Positions 24,976 through 34,196 of a stretch of 64,000 bases of DNA are shown piece after piece. The stretch spans positions 992,001 through 1,056,000 of the forward strand of contig JAHBWV010000001.1 of the NCBI GenBank assembly GCA_019636845.1, in the 5' to 3' direction. Position numbers and translations under genes: made by a program. Under the pieces are notes generated by a model, which worked only from the letters and a program-made list of their open reading frames with translations, did not search any database and was not told where the DNA came from. The number at the start of each line of letters is the position of its first letter. Position 1 is the first letter of the stretch. Origin of the DNA: Phycisphaeraceae bacterium. Lineage in GTDB: Bacteria > Planctomycetota > Phycisphaerae > Phycisphaerales > UBA1924.

Positions 24976-25281
24976 GGCGATCGATCTCTCTGCTGCTCGG
25001 TGTGCGGACGATTGGACGCGGCCCCCGACGTGCTCTAGATGATAGAGGGTTAGCGGGAGAAGGGTCGCGGCAATTGCTTTCTTGGCAGGATCTTGTGATC
25101 TCTGCGGTTTGAAGAGGGGAGGTTGGCTTGTCTGTTCCCGAACGGGAAGCGATCGTGGACGGCGGATGGCCGATGTCTACACTTGCAGTCTACCCACAGC
25201 CCGGCCCAATGGGGGCCGCGCGATCGGTCCGAGAACCACGGTCGGCGCCCTGGCGTCGTCGTTGAGCGTGCGAGGGATCAC
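24976..25281. other. Intergenic region between divergent genes
   Basis: This 306-base gap separates the dockerin-type nuclease gene (leftward) from trigger factor (rightward) and should hold both promoters. The trigger-factor frame is open upstream to 25123, but that extension has no resemblance to the family. I see no convincing small gene or RNA. Confidence 0.5.
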
Positions 25282-26658
25282 ATGTCGAGCGGAGTTGCCG
25301 AGCAAACCAACAAGGTCATGATTTCCGACGCCGGCCCGAGCCGCAAGAAGATCTCGATCGAGATCCCCGCGGAGGTTGTGACGGATCGGATCAAGCAGGC
25401 GATGTCGATGGCGGCCGCGAGCGCGGAGCTGCCTGGTTTCCGTCGCGGCCGCGTTCCGCAGCAGCTCATCGAGAAGAAGTTCGGCGCGGGGATTCGCCAG
25501 GATGCGAAGCAGCAGCTTGTTTCGGAGGCCTATGGCCAGGCGGTCGAGGCGCACAAGCTGCAGGTGATCGGCGATCCGACCAGTCAGACACTCGGGAAAC
25601 TGGAGCTTGTCTCTGGTCAGGCTTTCGCGTTTGAGATCGAGGTCGAGATCCTGCCTGAGTTCGATCTGCCCTCGCTGGATGGGATCTCTGTGAAGAAGCC
25701 GGTTGTGAACGTTACCGATGAGATCATCGAGAAGCAGCTCGAGACGTACCGGATCAACGAGGGCACGCTTGAGTCGCGCGAGGTTCCTGAGGCCGGCGAC
25801 TATGTGACCGGCCACGCGATCATGAAGTCTGAGGCCGACGGCACGACGTTCTACGACCTGAACGGCGCGGTGGTGCAGATTCCCGCCGATGACAAGAACG
25901 GTCGCGGCATGATCCTCGGCGTGATGGTCGAGGACTTTGGCAAGCAGTTTGGCCTGCCCAAGGCCGGTGAGACGGCGACGATCCGTGTTGTCGGTCCCGA
26001 GAACCACGAGGTCGAGGCGCTCCGCGGCTTGAATGTGGTCATCACATTCACTGTCTCTCGTGTGGATCGGATCGTGCCTGCGACCACCGACTATCTGGTG
26101 CAGATGTACGGGCTTGAGAGCGAGCAGCAGCTTCGCGAGCAGACTCGTCTGTCGGCAGAGGGTCAGTTGCGAGTTCGGCAGCAGTCTGTGCTGCGGGCAC
26201 AGATCTCGAAGTATCTCGATGAGAACACGAAGATCGATCTGCCCGAGCGTCTGACGGCGCAACAGGCGGCCCGGACGCTCGAGCGTCGAAGGATGGAACT
26301 GATGTACCGTGGGGTGAGCCCCCAGGACATCGAGATGCACATGGCCGAGTTGCGTGAGGACGCAAACAAGGCCGCCCGTCGAGAGCTTCGCTTGGCGTTT
26401 ATCCTGAACAAGGCCGCAGAGCATCTGAAGGTCGGTGTGAATGAGGGCGAGGTCAACTCGTACATTGTTCAAATGGCTCAGTCGCAGGGTGCGAGACCTG
26501 ATCAGCTGCGCCAGCAGTTGATCCAGAACAATCAGATCGGCGGCATCGTTCAGACTGTCAGGGAGCACAAGACGCTCGATGCGATCCTCGCGAAGGCGAG
26601 CGTCACAGAGATGGATTCTGAAGAGTACAACGCGCTGGCGCGAAGCGGTCAGATCTGA
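25282..26658 (+). CDS. tig: Trigger factor, ribosome-associated chaperone
   Basis: Trigger factor binds at the ribosome exit tunnel and holds new chains. The ribosome-docking signature 'GFRRGRVP' is at 52-59 in the N-terminal domain. The middle part (about 165-255) corresponds to the FKBP-type prolyl isomerase domain, but it is degenerate compared with enterobacterial forms, so isomerase activity is uncertain. The rest is the helical C-terminal cradle ('YLVQMYGLESEQQLREQ', 'AEHLKVGVNEGEV'). 458 aa is normal for the family. The ATG at 25282 follows GAGGG; the upstream open extension is ignored. A terminator follows at 26699. Unlike in many bacteria, clpP and clpX do not follow. Confidence 0.93.
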   Translation: MSSGVAEQTNKVMISDAGPSRKKISIEIPAEVVTDRIKQAMSMAAASAELPGFRRGRVPQQLIEKKFGAGIRQDAKQQLVSEAYGQAVEAHKLQVIGDPTSQTLGKLELVSGQAFAFEIEVEILPEFDLPSLDGISVKKPVVNVTDEIIEKQLETYRINEGTLESREVPEAGDYVTGHAIMKSEADGTTFYDLNGAVVQIPADDKNGRGMILGVMVEDFGKQFGLPKAGETATIRVVGPENHEVEALRGLNVVITFTVSRVDRIVPATTDYLVQMYGLESEQQLREQTRLSAEGQLRVRQQSVLRAQISKYLDENTKIDLPERLTAQQAARTLERRRMELMYRGVSPQDIEMHMAELREDANKAARRELRLAFILNKAAEHLKVGVNEGEVNSYIVQMAQSQGARPDQLRQQLIQNNQIGGIVQTVREHKTLDAILAKASVTEMDSEEYNALARSGQI

Positions 26659-26698
26659 GATGCTGCCCCGCGGCTCGTGATCGTGGCAATGAAGTAGG

Positions 26699-26729
26699 AA
26701 GAGGCCCCGTCCAGTGCGGGGCCTCTTTC
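26699..26729 (+). terminator. Rho-independent terminator after trigger factor
   Basis: Perfect nine-pair GC-rich stem, 26701-26709 with 26717-26725, loop of seven, then CTTTC. It lies between two convergent genes and may serve both. Confidence 0.75.
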
Positions 26730-26773
26730 ATTGGTACTGGTGTGGCATCGCTGTCGAACAGACGCGGTGGTGC

Positions 26774-27148
26774 TCAGCCGAGTCGAGGGTCATCCTGTGG
26801 GGATGCCTCTTCCGATGTGTCGAACGATTGCTCGCTGTCGTCCGGATATCCGGGCAGAGATGCGAGCTTGAAACTGATTGAGCCGCACGACGGGCAGGTT
26901 CGGCCGTGCTCGCCCGCTTGGACGTCGTGCATGTCATGGCCGCACGAGTAGCACGTCTCAGTGTTGAGGCGGTTCGTCATGGTTGAAACGGTGGCGACGA
27001 CGATTGCGACCGCAACACCGACAACCGGCCACGCAGGAAGGGCCATCCACGACACGGCGGCAATCCCTGCCAGGGTGATCCCGAGGAGCCATGCCAGCAC
27101 ACGGAGTCGGAGTTTGTGGATATAGGTCAGGCGTCTCTCATCATCCAT
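26774..27148 (-). CDS. Small membrane protein with C-terminal zinc ribbon
   Basis: A 124-residue protein with two close membrane segments in its N-terminal half ('LAWLLGITLAGIAAVSW' and 'PVVGVAVAIVVATVS') and a zinc ribbon with two CxxC knuckles ('CYSCGHDM' and 'CPSCGSISF'). The tail is acidic. I chose the ATG at 27148 because GGAG lies nine bases upstream; another ATG at 27157 has no suitable spacing. It is not assigned to a named family. It lies downstream of the zinc-ribbon/PH-like membrane protein on the same strand and may share its operon. Confidence 0.65.
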   Translation of the reverse strand: MDDERRLTYIHKLRLRVLAWLLGITLAGIAAVSWMALPAWPVVGVAVAIVVATVSTMTNRLNTETCYSCGHDMHDVQAGEHGRTCPSCGSISFKLASLPGYPDDSEQSFDTSEEASPQDDPRLG

Positions 27149-27286
27149 GATCGACATCTCCGGCACGTGGTTCGAGCGTCGCGATGGTATTCGCCATTGG
27201 GTGCATCTGGCTCTGGGGACGTGCCGCAAGGTGCTATGTGCCCTCTTTCGGTGATCGGTAGCCGCCGGCCTGAGAACAGCACGGGG

Positions 27287-27940
27287 TCAGAGCGGGCGGT
27301 AGAGATCGATGATCTTCCTGATCTCTTGGGGATTCGGGGCATCACGCATAACGATCTCAACGGCGTCCTGCCCGGCACTCGAGATGCCGATGGTGCCTAC
27401 TTTCAGGACCCGTTGGAGGAATGTCTGCGAGATCTGGAGGTTGCGGATGTCGTCGTGGACGACCTCGGTCGTCGCCTTGCTGAGGAGCCCGCGGCGCAGG
27501 ACAGATCGCTTGGTCGTAATCTCCATCGTCTCGCTGAGAGAGAGGACTTTCCAGACGCCAAGGGCGCCAAGAGCACCGAGGCAGGCCACGAGCGACGCCA
27601 CGAGCCATGTCGTGGAGCCCTTCACGAGGCCGAGGTAGATGGCTCCAACCAGTCCGGCCAGAACAAGCGTCCAGAGGCCGACGATCGCGACAGGATGGGC
27701 CCGAATAACGGCAGGTCGAATCAATCGCACACGCTGCTCGGGGCCGGAATCGGGTGGATATCCGGCGGCTGCGGCTCGGTCAACACTGGGGCGCGGAGCG
27801 GTTTCGCGCGAATCGGGTGCGGAGGCACGCTTTGGGATCACGTTGATGTCGCCGCAGTGGGGGCATGCGATCTTCGAGCCGGCGAGCGAGTCCTCCACTG
27901 AGAGAAGACGCTCGCACTTGTCGCAGGTGACGGTGATCAT
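27287..27940 (-). CDS. Zinc-ribbon, two-TM, bacterial PH-like membrane protein
   Basis: 217 residues. A zinc ribbon at the N-terminus (Cys6, Cys9, Cys26, Cys29), a low-complexity linker, two membrane segments ('VAIVGLWTLVLAGLVGAIYL' and 'LVASLVACLGALGALGVW'), then a bacterial PH-like (bPH2/YdbS) domain: 'MEITTKRSVLRRGLLSKATT', 'EVVHDDIRNLQISQTFLQRV', 'VGTIGISSAG'. Such proteins sit in the inner membrane with the PH-like domain facing the cytoplasm; their ligand is unknown. The ATG at 27940 follows AGGAGG by four to five bases. It is divergent from the glycosyltransferase at 28006. Confidence 0.78.
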   Translation of the reverse strand: MITVTCDKCERLLSVEDSLAGSKIACPHCGDINVIPKRASAPDSRETAPRPSVDRAAAAGYPPDSGPEQRVRLIRPAVIRAHPVAIVGLWTLVLAGLVGAIYLGLVKGSTTWLVASLVACLGALGALGVWKVLSLSETMEITTKRSVLRRGLLSKATTEVVHDDIRNLQISQTFLQRVLKVGTIGISSAGQDAVEIVMRDAPNPQEIRKIIDLYRPL

Positions 27941-28005
27941 GGGGCCTCCTTGCTTCGCGTCCGGCTCCACTGCACGAGAGAACCAACAGGTTATACTCGA
28001 AGGCA

Positions 28006-29682
28006 ATGCGTGTAGTCTTGGTCAACTGGGCAAGAGTATGGGATGGAGCCGGGATCGGCGGTGGGGTAAATGGGTACGCGCAGGCGCTGGCGCTCGAATT
28101 GAGCGACCTCGGGCACGAGGTGTGGTGGATCTGCTCCGGTCAGACGTATATTGCGGGCGAGCCGTTGCATGTGCGTCGGCAGGAAGACTGGCTCGGCGTT
28201 CGAGTGCTCGAGATCATCAACTCTCCGGTGATGGCTCCGTCGATCGTCCAGTTCAAGGACCCGGGTGCCGAGATGTCGTCGCCGGAACTCGAAGCCCTGT
28301 TCACGAGGATCATCGGGTGGATCGAGCCGGATGTCGTTCACTTTCACAACGTCGAGGGGCTGAGCGCAGGATGTGTGAAGGCGGCGTCGGGGGTCGGGCG
28401 GCAGCAATCACGGACGGCTGTTGTTTACAGTCTGCATAACTACCACACGATCTGCCCGCAGGTGTACCTCTTGCAGGGGCATCGACACGTCTGCCACAAC
28501 GCGGAGGGGGGTGCTGCATGCGCGAGGTGCGTGCAATCTCCCGACCCCGCGGAGACCCGTCGTCAACGTGAAGCTGAATGGCTGCCCACCAAGGCCGAAC
28601 GCCCGACACTCCGAGCGATCGGAGAGGAGATTCGCTCGTTCGTTGTCCGAAACAATGCGTCAGATCGTGCTCCGGGGCGTGTGGTTCAGGGGCAAGGCGA
28701 TCTCATCGCTCCGATGGGACTTGATCCGAACACCGACAAGCGAGGTCGCACGGCCCGGGTGCTCGCTGAGCGGGAGCAGCAGAAGAATCCTTCGCCGACA
28801 CTGCGAGTGCTGAGCAACGAGATCACTCCAGATCCTTCGATCGAGTCGCCTGTGAATGAATACGGGCATCGACGCCGGGCGATGATCGATGCGTTGAATT
28901 CGTGTGATGCGGTGCTGGCAGTGTCCGACTTCGTGTCGTCGAAGTTCCTGAGCATGGGTGTGCGGAGCGAGATCCTGCGTACGCAGCACATCGGGACGAC
29001 GCTCAACCGCGTCGTTGCCCGGCGTCGTTCGCTCGCGTTTGCGCCTCCACCTTTCGACCCGGTTCGTCCGCGCCCGATTCGGATGACGTTCATGGGCGTG
29101 AATCATTGGTACAAGGGCCTGCCCTTCTTTCTCGACACGCTCGAGACGCTCGACCCAGAGACACTCGCGGCTTTCCATTTGTCGATCTTCGCTCAGGGAG
29201 CGGACCAGACCGAATGGATGGTGCGGCGATTGGAGCCGCGACTTGCGGGCGTGAGGATCCAATACGGCTACGACCAGGCGGATATTCCCTGGATACTCGG
29301 CGGCGCGGACCTTGGGCTGGTTCCGAGTGTCTGGTGGGACAACGCGCCGCAGACCGTCTTTGAGTTCTTCGCCTGCTCGGTGCCGGTTCTCGCCTCTGCG
29401 GTAGGCGGCATTCCCGACTTTGTGAAGCATGGCGTGAATGGCATGTTGTTCCGTTCAAACGACAGAGATGATCTCGCTGCAAAGCTTCGCTTGCTCGCTG
29501 CGGATCGCTCGATTCTGTCGTCCTTGCGTGCGAATGTTCGGCCGCCGAAGGACATCGGTGAGCATGCGAGAGAGTTGGTCGGCGTCTACGCTGAGTGTGT
29601 CCGCATTCGCGGACGTGATCCGATCGATGCGATTCGCGAGCGGGACGTTCCGCCAATGTCAAGCCCCGGAGTCACGAGTTGA
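28006..29682 (+). CDS. GT4 glycosyltransferase with Cys-rich insertion (first of three-gene operon)
   Basis: 558 residues, GT-B fold. N-terminus 'RVVLVNWARVWDGAGIGGG' fits the acceptor domain. Around residue 144 is a segment with 'HNYHTICPQVYLL' followed by a further 'CHNAEGGAACARC', probably a metal-binding knuckle. A long poorly conserved insertion (about 185-290) follows. The donor half begins near 'MTFMGVNHWYKGLPFFLDTL', and the nucleotide-sugar site is 'VPSVWWDNAPQTVFEFFACS'. It is a clear paralog of the third gene (31331-33100). Its stop lies 54 bases before the chosen start of the GT2 gene, though a TTG at 29679 would overlap it. Confidence 0.83.
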   Translation: MRVVLVNWARVWDGAGIGGGVNGYAQALALELSDLGHEVWWICSGQTYIAGEPLHVRRQEDWLGVRVLEIINSPVMAPSIVQFKDPGAEMSSPELEALFTRIIGWIEPDVVHFHNVEGLSAGCVKAASGVGRQQSRTAVVYSLHNYHTICPQVYLLQGHRHVCHNAEGGAACARCVQSPDPAETRRQREAEWLPTKAERPTLRAIGEEIRSFVVRNNASDRAPGRVVQGQGDLIAPMGLDPNTDKRGRTARVLAEREQQKNPSPTLRVLSNEITPDPSIESPVNEYGHRRRAMIDALNSCDAVLAVSDFVSSKFLSMGVRSEILRTQHIGTTLNRVVARRRSLAFAPPPFDPVRPRPIRMTFMGVNHWYKGLPFFLDTLETLDPETLAAFHLSIFAQGADQTEWMVRRLEPRLAGVRIQYGYDQADIPWILGGADLGLVPSVWWDNAPQTVFEFFACSVPVLASAVGGIPDFVKHGVNGMLFRSNDRDDLAAKLRLLAADRSILSSLRANVRPPKDIGEHARELVGVYAECVRIRGRDPIDAIRERDVPPMSSPGVTS

Positions 29683-29735
29683 CGATACTGACGACATTGC
29701 GTGGGCATCTTCGTGAGCCGCTCGAGGAAGCTGCG

Positions 29736-31334
29736 ATGACGCGTGTCGCCGCGATTATCGTGACATGGAATCGAAAGGAACTGGTCTCGGCGGTGCTGGA
29801 GGCCTTGTCGCGACAGTCGATCGGCGCCGGTGTGATCGATCTCGTCGTCGTGGACAACAACTCGACAGATGGGACACTCGATCGGCTTGTGGAGCGGTGG
29901 TCTCCGGACGTAATCGTTGATAATCCAACGCCGCACGCGCACCAGCCGTGTTTCCGACCACGCTCGCAGCGGGCCGGACCGAATCAAGGAGGGTTCAGGT
30001 CGCTCACGATCGTGCGGAACTCAGAGAATCTCGGCGGGTGTGGCGGGTTCAATACAGGGTTCGAGTACATCGCCCACGCCCTCGACACAGACGAAGCGAG
30101 GCGACAAGGGCTCGCGCCCGATTATGTCTGGCTGGTGGACGATGACATCGACATCGCGCCCGACACGCTCGATCGGTTGGTATCGACGATGAGGTCGGAT
30201 ACTTCGATCGGGCTCGTCGGTTCACGGACGATGGATTACAACGCGCGCGAGGAGACGATCGAGACGACGATTTACTTCGACCCGAGCACCGGGTTCATGG
30301 GCGATCACCCCGCTCCCGGGCACAGGCTGTACGACTCCCATGCCAGGTGGGTCGAGCGCGTGGGAGGTCCGAAGGGCAGGCGCGAGTACAGCGGCGTTCG
30401 TGACGTGGACATCGTTTCTGCTTGTTCGATGCTCGCTCGCTGGGCCGCGGTGCGCGAGATTGGTTTCTGGGACTACAGGTACTTCATCTATTGTGATGAT
30501 GCGGACTGGTGTCTGCGATTCGCAAGGGCCGGGTATCGCATCGTCTGCGATCTGGACGCGGTGATCTACCACACACCATGGCACCACAAGCTCACGCCCG
30601 CTCGCCTGTACTACGCACAACGGAACATTCTGTGGGTCATCCAGAAGGTGATCGAGCCGGAGCGTTCGCGACGTGTGCTTGAGATGCGAGTACGTGGACT
30701 CATGCGCGATGCACTGAGAGCCGCAATGAATCGACGCCTCTTCCACGCGGAGATCATCCGCAGGAGCGTCGAAGACGCGGCCGTGGGCAGGGTCGGCAAG
30801 CTCGACGAGCAGGGGCCGAGATCCGAGCCGATCATCGACGCGTTCGCTCGCCTCGGACTCTTGTCGGGTACGCCGCGGGTTGCCGTTATGTGCGGATCAC
30901 CCGACTCATTGGAGTCGTCCGCCAAACTCCGCGCGGCAGTACATCCAGCCGGGAGCGGGATTCAGTGGATCGAGATCGTGCGGAACGACATTCCGGGCCA
31001 CGACCACCCTGCCCCGCCAGGTGTCAAGCGGATCGTGTACTCCGGCCGGCGTCGCTCGAAGCTGCGCCGGCAGATGTCTCTGCTTTTCCGTCCTGTGCGA
31101 GCTGCGGTGGTCTTTGATCAGACGAACGACTTCCCGCTGCTCGGCGGTGAACACAATCTGCATATCGACAGGAAGAACCCCGGTGTCGTGCAGGTTGAAG
31201 AGGATGGCGCGGCGGCGCGATGTGAGTTCCTCTCGAAATGGCTTGGAACTCGCCTGAGGGCTATCCGATGGTGCCGCACCGGCGTTCCCCCGGCGCATGA
31301 ATCCCGACCCGTACCCATCGAGAGTTGTGCATGA
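29736..31334 (+). CDS. GT2 glycosyltransferase with unknown C-terminal domain
   Basis: A family 2 (GT-A) transferase. Its start reads 'VAAIIVTWNRKELVSAVLEAL'; 'VVDNNSTDGTLDRLV' forms the UDP site; 'WLVDDDIDIAP' carries the DxD-type metal motif; and 'CDDADWCLRFARAGYRIV' is the catalytic-base region. This pattern matches the GlfT2/rhamnosyl-galactosyl transferase type. Residues after about 340 form a separate domain ('VAVMCGSPDSLESSAKLRA', 'AAVVFDQTNDFPLLGGEHN') that I do not recognise. I chose the ATG at 29736 (GAGGA eight bases upstream) over the TTG at 29679. Its stop overlaps the next gene start (ATGA at 31331), so translation is coupled. Confidence 0.82.
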   Translation: MTRVAAIIVTWNRKELVSAVLEALSRQSIGAGVIDLVVVDNNSTDGTLDRLVERWSPDVIVDNPTPHAHQPCFRPRSQRAGPNQGGFRSLTIVRNSENLGGCGGFNTGFEYIAHALDTDEARRQGLAPDYVWLVDDDIDIAPDTLDRLVSTMRSDTSIGLVGSRTMDYNAREETIETTIYFDPSTGFMGDHPAPGHRLYDSHARWVERVGGPKGRREYSGVRDVDIVSACSMLARWAAVREIGFWDYRYFIYCDDADWCLRFARAGYRIVCDLDAVIYHTPWHHKLTPARLYYAQRNILWVIQKVIEPERSRRVLEMRVRGLMRDALRAAMNRRLFHAEIIRRSVEDAAVGRVGKLDEQGPRSEPIIDAFARLGLLSGTPRVAVMCGSPDSLESSAKLRAAVHPAGSGIQWIEIVRNDIPGHDHPAPPGVKRIVYSGRRRSKLRRQMSLLFRPVRAAVVFDQTNDFPLLGGEHNLHIDRKNPGVVQVEEDGAAARCEFLSKWLGTRLRAIRWCRTGVPPAHESRPVPIESCA

Positions 31335-33100
31335 AGCCGGGCGTGCATCACGAGACTGTGGATCAGCGCCACGAGCGGCCATTGAACTGGCCTGTCGCAG
31401 AGCGTCCGCTGCGCATCGCGATGCTCGGATGGGCGCGTCTGTCATTCCAGGCCCGCGAGGGATCCGGGTACAACCTCTCTGCGTCGGAGCTCGCGGCTGG
31501 CCTCGCGCAGATGGGACACCATGTCTTCTATCTTCGATCGGGCATGGACTATTCGCTCCGCCCCGGGACCTACGTCAAGCGATTCGAGTCGTGGCGTGGT
31601 GTCGAATGCTTTGACCTCTTCAACGCGCCGAATCTCTCGCCTGCTGCGGCAAACTTCGGGCGACTTGCGACAGAGCTGGCATGCCCGGTGCAGTCGCGTG
31701 TGGTGCTCGCTTGGCTTGCACAGATCGACGCCGAGGTTGTCCATGTCCATTCGCTCGAGGGGTATCCGCTCGATCTGATCGGCGCGATGAGGCAGGCGGG
31801 ATATGCCGTTGTTGTCACTCCCCATAACTACTGGTATGCGTGCCCCCAGGTTGATCTCTTGCACAAAGAGCGCGAGGTCTGCATGGACTTCGACGGAGGG
31901 CGGCGGTGTGCTGGATGTCTCTCACCTGAGGCGGGTGATCGCGTGCTCGCACGCCGAAAGCGAGAGCAGACGATGGTCCGCCTGTTCGGGCTTGCGCCGT
32001 ACCAGAGCGCGCGGCAGGTCTGGCTGTTCTTCAAGAAGCATGCGACGCGATCTGGTCGAGCGAAGCGTCCGATCAAGCGGGACCCGCCGCCGCTTGATCC
32101 GGAGATCGGCATGGGGTTCGATGTCGGTGATCCCGCGGCGCACGCCGGAACCATTGAACACAATCTGCGGCTTGATGAGAACGACAAGATCGTCTCGCTT
32201 GGGCGTTCGCCCCTCGATCAGAACGAGCGATTCCTGGCAGGGGAGCATCATCTCGTGGTGTTGAATGAGTTCGGCGAGCGGCGGTCGGCCGGCATCGATG
32301 CGCTGAATCAGGCGAACATTGTCATTCCACCGAGCCGCTTCGTGTTGAACACATTCCTTCGCATGGGTATGCGTCCCGAGATAGGTCGCCATGTTCGCCT
32401 CGGACAGGTCCATTTCGACCAGTTGCACCGTCTGGTCAAGCGTTCGCCGTTTTACCGCGTGCGGCCGTGGTCGCCGGAGTCAGAACGCCCGCTGCGATTC
32501 GCGTTCCACGGGACCGTCAGGAACAACAAAGGGCTTGAGATCCTTGCGAGCGCGATCCCGCTGCTGTCGAAGCAGGTCAGGCAGCGATGCCACTTTCAGA
32601 TTCGTGCTTCGGGGTGGGACTGGACGTTCCGCAAACGCCTGAGTCATTATCCGGAGGTGCAGTTCTGCGGCGGGTACGACATGCTGCAACTATTGGCCTC
32701 TGTCGGCGAGTACGACGTAGGAATCCTGCCTCATGTGTGGTTCGAGAACTCGCCGCTTGTCCTGCTCGAGCATCTTCACGCAGGGAAGTTCGTCGTCGCC
32801 TCCCGGCTCGGAGGTCCGCCGGAGTGGATCAACGAGGGGAAGAACGGGATGCTCTTCCCGGCTGGAGATCCGGAGGCGCTCGCGGCATGTATCACGCGAT
32901 TGGTCGGCGGTGAGGTTGCTGTCCCGAGCCCTGAGGAGATCCACCGAGCCAGCGTGCTGCGCTCATACCCGGATCATGTGCGAGAGGTCTCTGGGATCTA
33001 CGCGGAAGCACTCGGGGCAAGCGCGGGACAACCCAAGAGCAACAGCACAGATGGAAACTCTGATGCCGGGTTGCACCGAAACGCGTATGGAGCGGTCTGA
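31331..33100 (+). CDS. GT4 glycosyltransferase, paralog of the first gene in the operon
   Basis: 589 residues, GT-B fold. It shares with the gene at 28006 the 'HNYWYACPQVDLL' segment (from residue 165), the following Cys pair 'RRCAGCLSPEAG', a long insertion, and 'NEFGERRSAGIDALNQ' before the donor domain. The donor half has 'FHGTVRNNKGLEILASAI', 'LPHVWFENSPLVLLEHLHAG' and 'GGPPEWINEGKNGMLFPAGD'. The start is set by the ATGA overlap with the GT2 gene; a TTG six bases upstream is possible. The pair of paralogs around one GT2 suggests that consecutive sugars of a repeat unit are added by related enzymes. Confidence 0.83.
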   Translation: MKPGVHHETVDQRHERPLNWPVAERPLRIAMLGWARLSFQAREGSGYNLSASELAAGLAQMGHHVFYLRSGMDYSLRPGTYVKRFESWRGVECFDLFNAPNLSPAAANFGRLATELACPVQSRVVLAWLAQIDAEVVHVHSLEGYPLDLIGAMRQAGYAVVVTPHNYWYACPQVDLLHKEREVCMDFDGGRRCAGCLSPEAGDRVLARRKREQTMVRLFGLAPYQSARQVWLFFKKHATRSGRAKRPIKRDPPPLDPEIGMGFDVGDPAAHAGTIEHNLRLDENDKIVSLGRSPLDQNERFLAGEHHLVVLNEFGERRSAGIDALNQANIVIPPSRFVLNTFLRMGMRPEIGRHVRLGQVHFDQLHRLVKRSPFYRVRPWSPESERPLRFAFHGTVRNNKGLEILASAIPLLSKQVRQRCHFQIRASGWDWTFRKRLSHYPEVQFCGGYDMLQLLASVGEYDVGILPHVWFENSPLVLLEHLHAGKFVVASRLGGPPEWINEGKNGMLFPAGDPEALAACITRLVGGEVAVPSPEEIHRASVLRSYPDHVREVSGIYAEALGASAGQPKSNSTDGNSDAGLHRNAYGAV

Positions 33101-33116
33101 CTCGAGCCTGCGCCCT

Positions 33117-34148
33117 TCAGTACGCCCCGAAGTCCTCAAAGAAATCGAGGAAATCGAGGATGTCGACCTCGCAGTCGGAGTTGTAGTCTGCGAACGGATC
33201 GCCGGCTCCGAACGCCCCGAAGAAATCAAGGAAGTCGAGGATGTCAACGATTGTGTCGCCATTGACGTCCGGTCGCACACCGATCCGCACCTCGATATCG
33301 AGGGACACTCGCAGCAGAGGATTCGTTGACGTCTTCGGGTCTTCCTTGGTGTAGAACCGTGGGTAGAGCCCGCCGCTACCGCCTCCGGGGCCACCAGCGG
33401 CGGGTTCGAGAGATGTGATCGCAAGGTGCAGTCGCCCTGTGCTGAGAGACCTTGCGAAGTACGCGCGTGTGGTCGGGTCACACAGGTCGACCTCGAAGGT
33501 GAGGGTGGTGTCGAGCGGGACAAGACTGCCCGGCATGACCTGATCGGTGGTTCCAATGGCCATGGCGGCAGGATTGAGTCGCTCGCGAACCTGATTGGAG
33601 ACGTCGGTCGCGTTTCCTGACAGATCGAATGTCGCTGCGAACGCATCTCGCCACTTCTCAGCGGGACCCGGGTCGGGCGAACCGGTCGAGAAGGAAGAGA
33701 ACTCGTTCCATGTCAATGCGGAAGCGCTGTTGCGGTAGCCAACGCCGAAGAGCTCAACCGGGCGCCCTGCATCGGTGTCGGCGATGTAGTCGGGGTCTGT
33801 TGTTGGGTAATACGACGCGGTGGGGTCTGGGGTGCCGTCGTAGCGCCAGACAAGGTTGTTCGCGACGGTCGCGCGAACGGTGACCCTCTGGATGTGGTAT
33901 TCGGTCTCCTCAAGTCCGGAGGGAATGACAGCGTTGGTTTCCCACGTGACGAGCATCTGCGAGTCACGGTCATCGAAGCCGGGCTCGAGGATGGCTCCGA
34001 ACGTGGGTGCTGAGATCTCAAAGCCGCTCGAGAAGTTGAACGGGTACATCCAGCGGTCGCCGGAGGCGGGTGCCGCGTACTGGATGGGCTGGGCGATCGC
34101 ACGAGGTACGAGGCCGGCGAGTGCTACGAGCGTCAGGATTGCCCTCAT
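33117..34148 (-). CDS. Secreted protein with C-terminal dockerin-like repeats
   Basis: 343 residues with a clear signal peptide (about 1-19, ending 'RAIA'). The body (about 20-285) is a beta-rich domain I do not recognise, with a Gly-rich patch 'AAGGPGGGSGGLYP'. The C-terminus carries two calcium-binding dockerin-like repeats, 'DVNGDTIVDILDFLDFFGAF' and 'DYNSDCEVDILDFLDFFEDF', the pattern also seen in the gene at 23398-24975. A palindrome that resembles a Fur box lies inside the promoter (34197-34229), so this gene may respond to iron or another metal. The repeats suggest surface attachment or assembly, but no cohesin partner is present in the window. Confidence 0.75.
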   Translation of the reverse strand: MRAILTLVALAGLVPRAIAQPIQYAAPASGDRWMYPFNFSSGFEISAPTFGAILEPGFDDRDSQMLVTWETNAVIPSGLEETEYHIQRVTVRATVANNLVWRYDGTPDPTASYYPTTDPDYIADTDAGRPVELFGVGYRNSASALTWNEFSSFSTGSPDPGPAEKWRDAFAATFDLSGNATDVSNQVRERLNPAAMAIGTTDQVMPGSLVPLDTTLTFEVDLCDPTTRAYFARSLSTGRLHLAITSLEPAAGGPGGGSGGLYPRFYTKEDPKTSTNPLLRVSLDIEVRIGVRPDVNGDTIVDILDFLDFFGAFGAGDPFADYNSDCEVDILDFLDFFEDFGAY

Positions 34149-34196
34149 GTTTCCGCCCTTTCAAAGTGCCGAGTTGACGAAGCCACCACAAGTCGG

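Noticed and set aside
25123-25281. N-terminal extension of trigger factor
   Set aside because: The added 53 residues have no similarity to the family, and the ATG at 25282 has a ribosome binding site.
25177-26568. Long open frame (463 aa) on the minus strand opposite trigger factor
   Set aside because: It mirrors a clear trigger factor gene; the translation is Leu/Arg/His-rich with no family resemblance, as expected for an antisense frame in GC-rich DNA.
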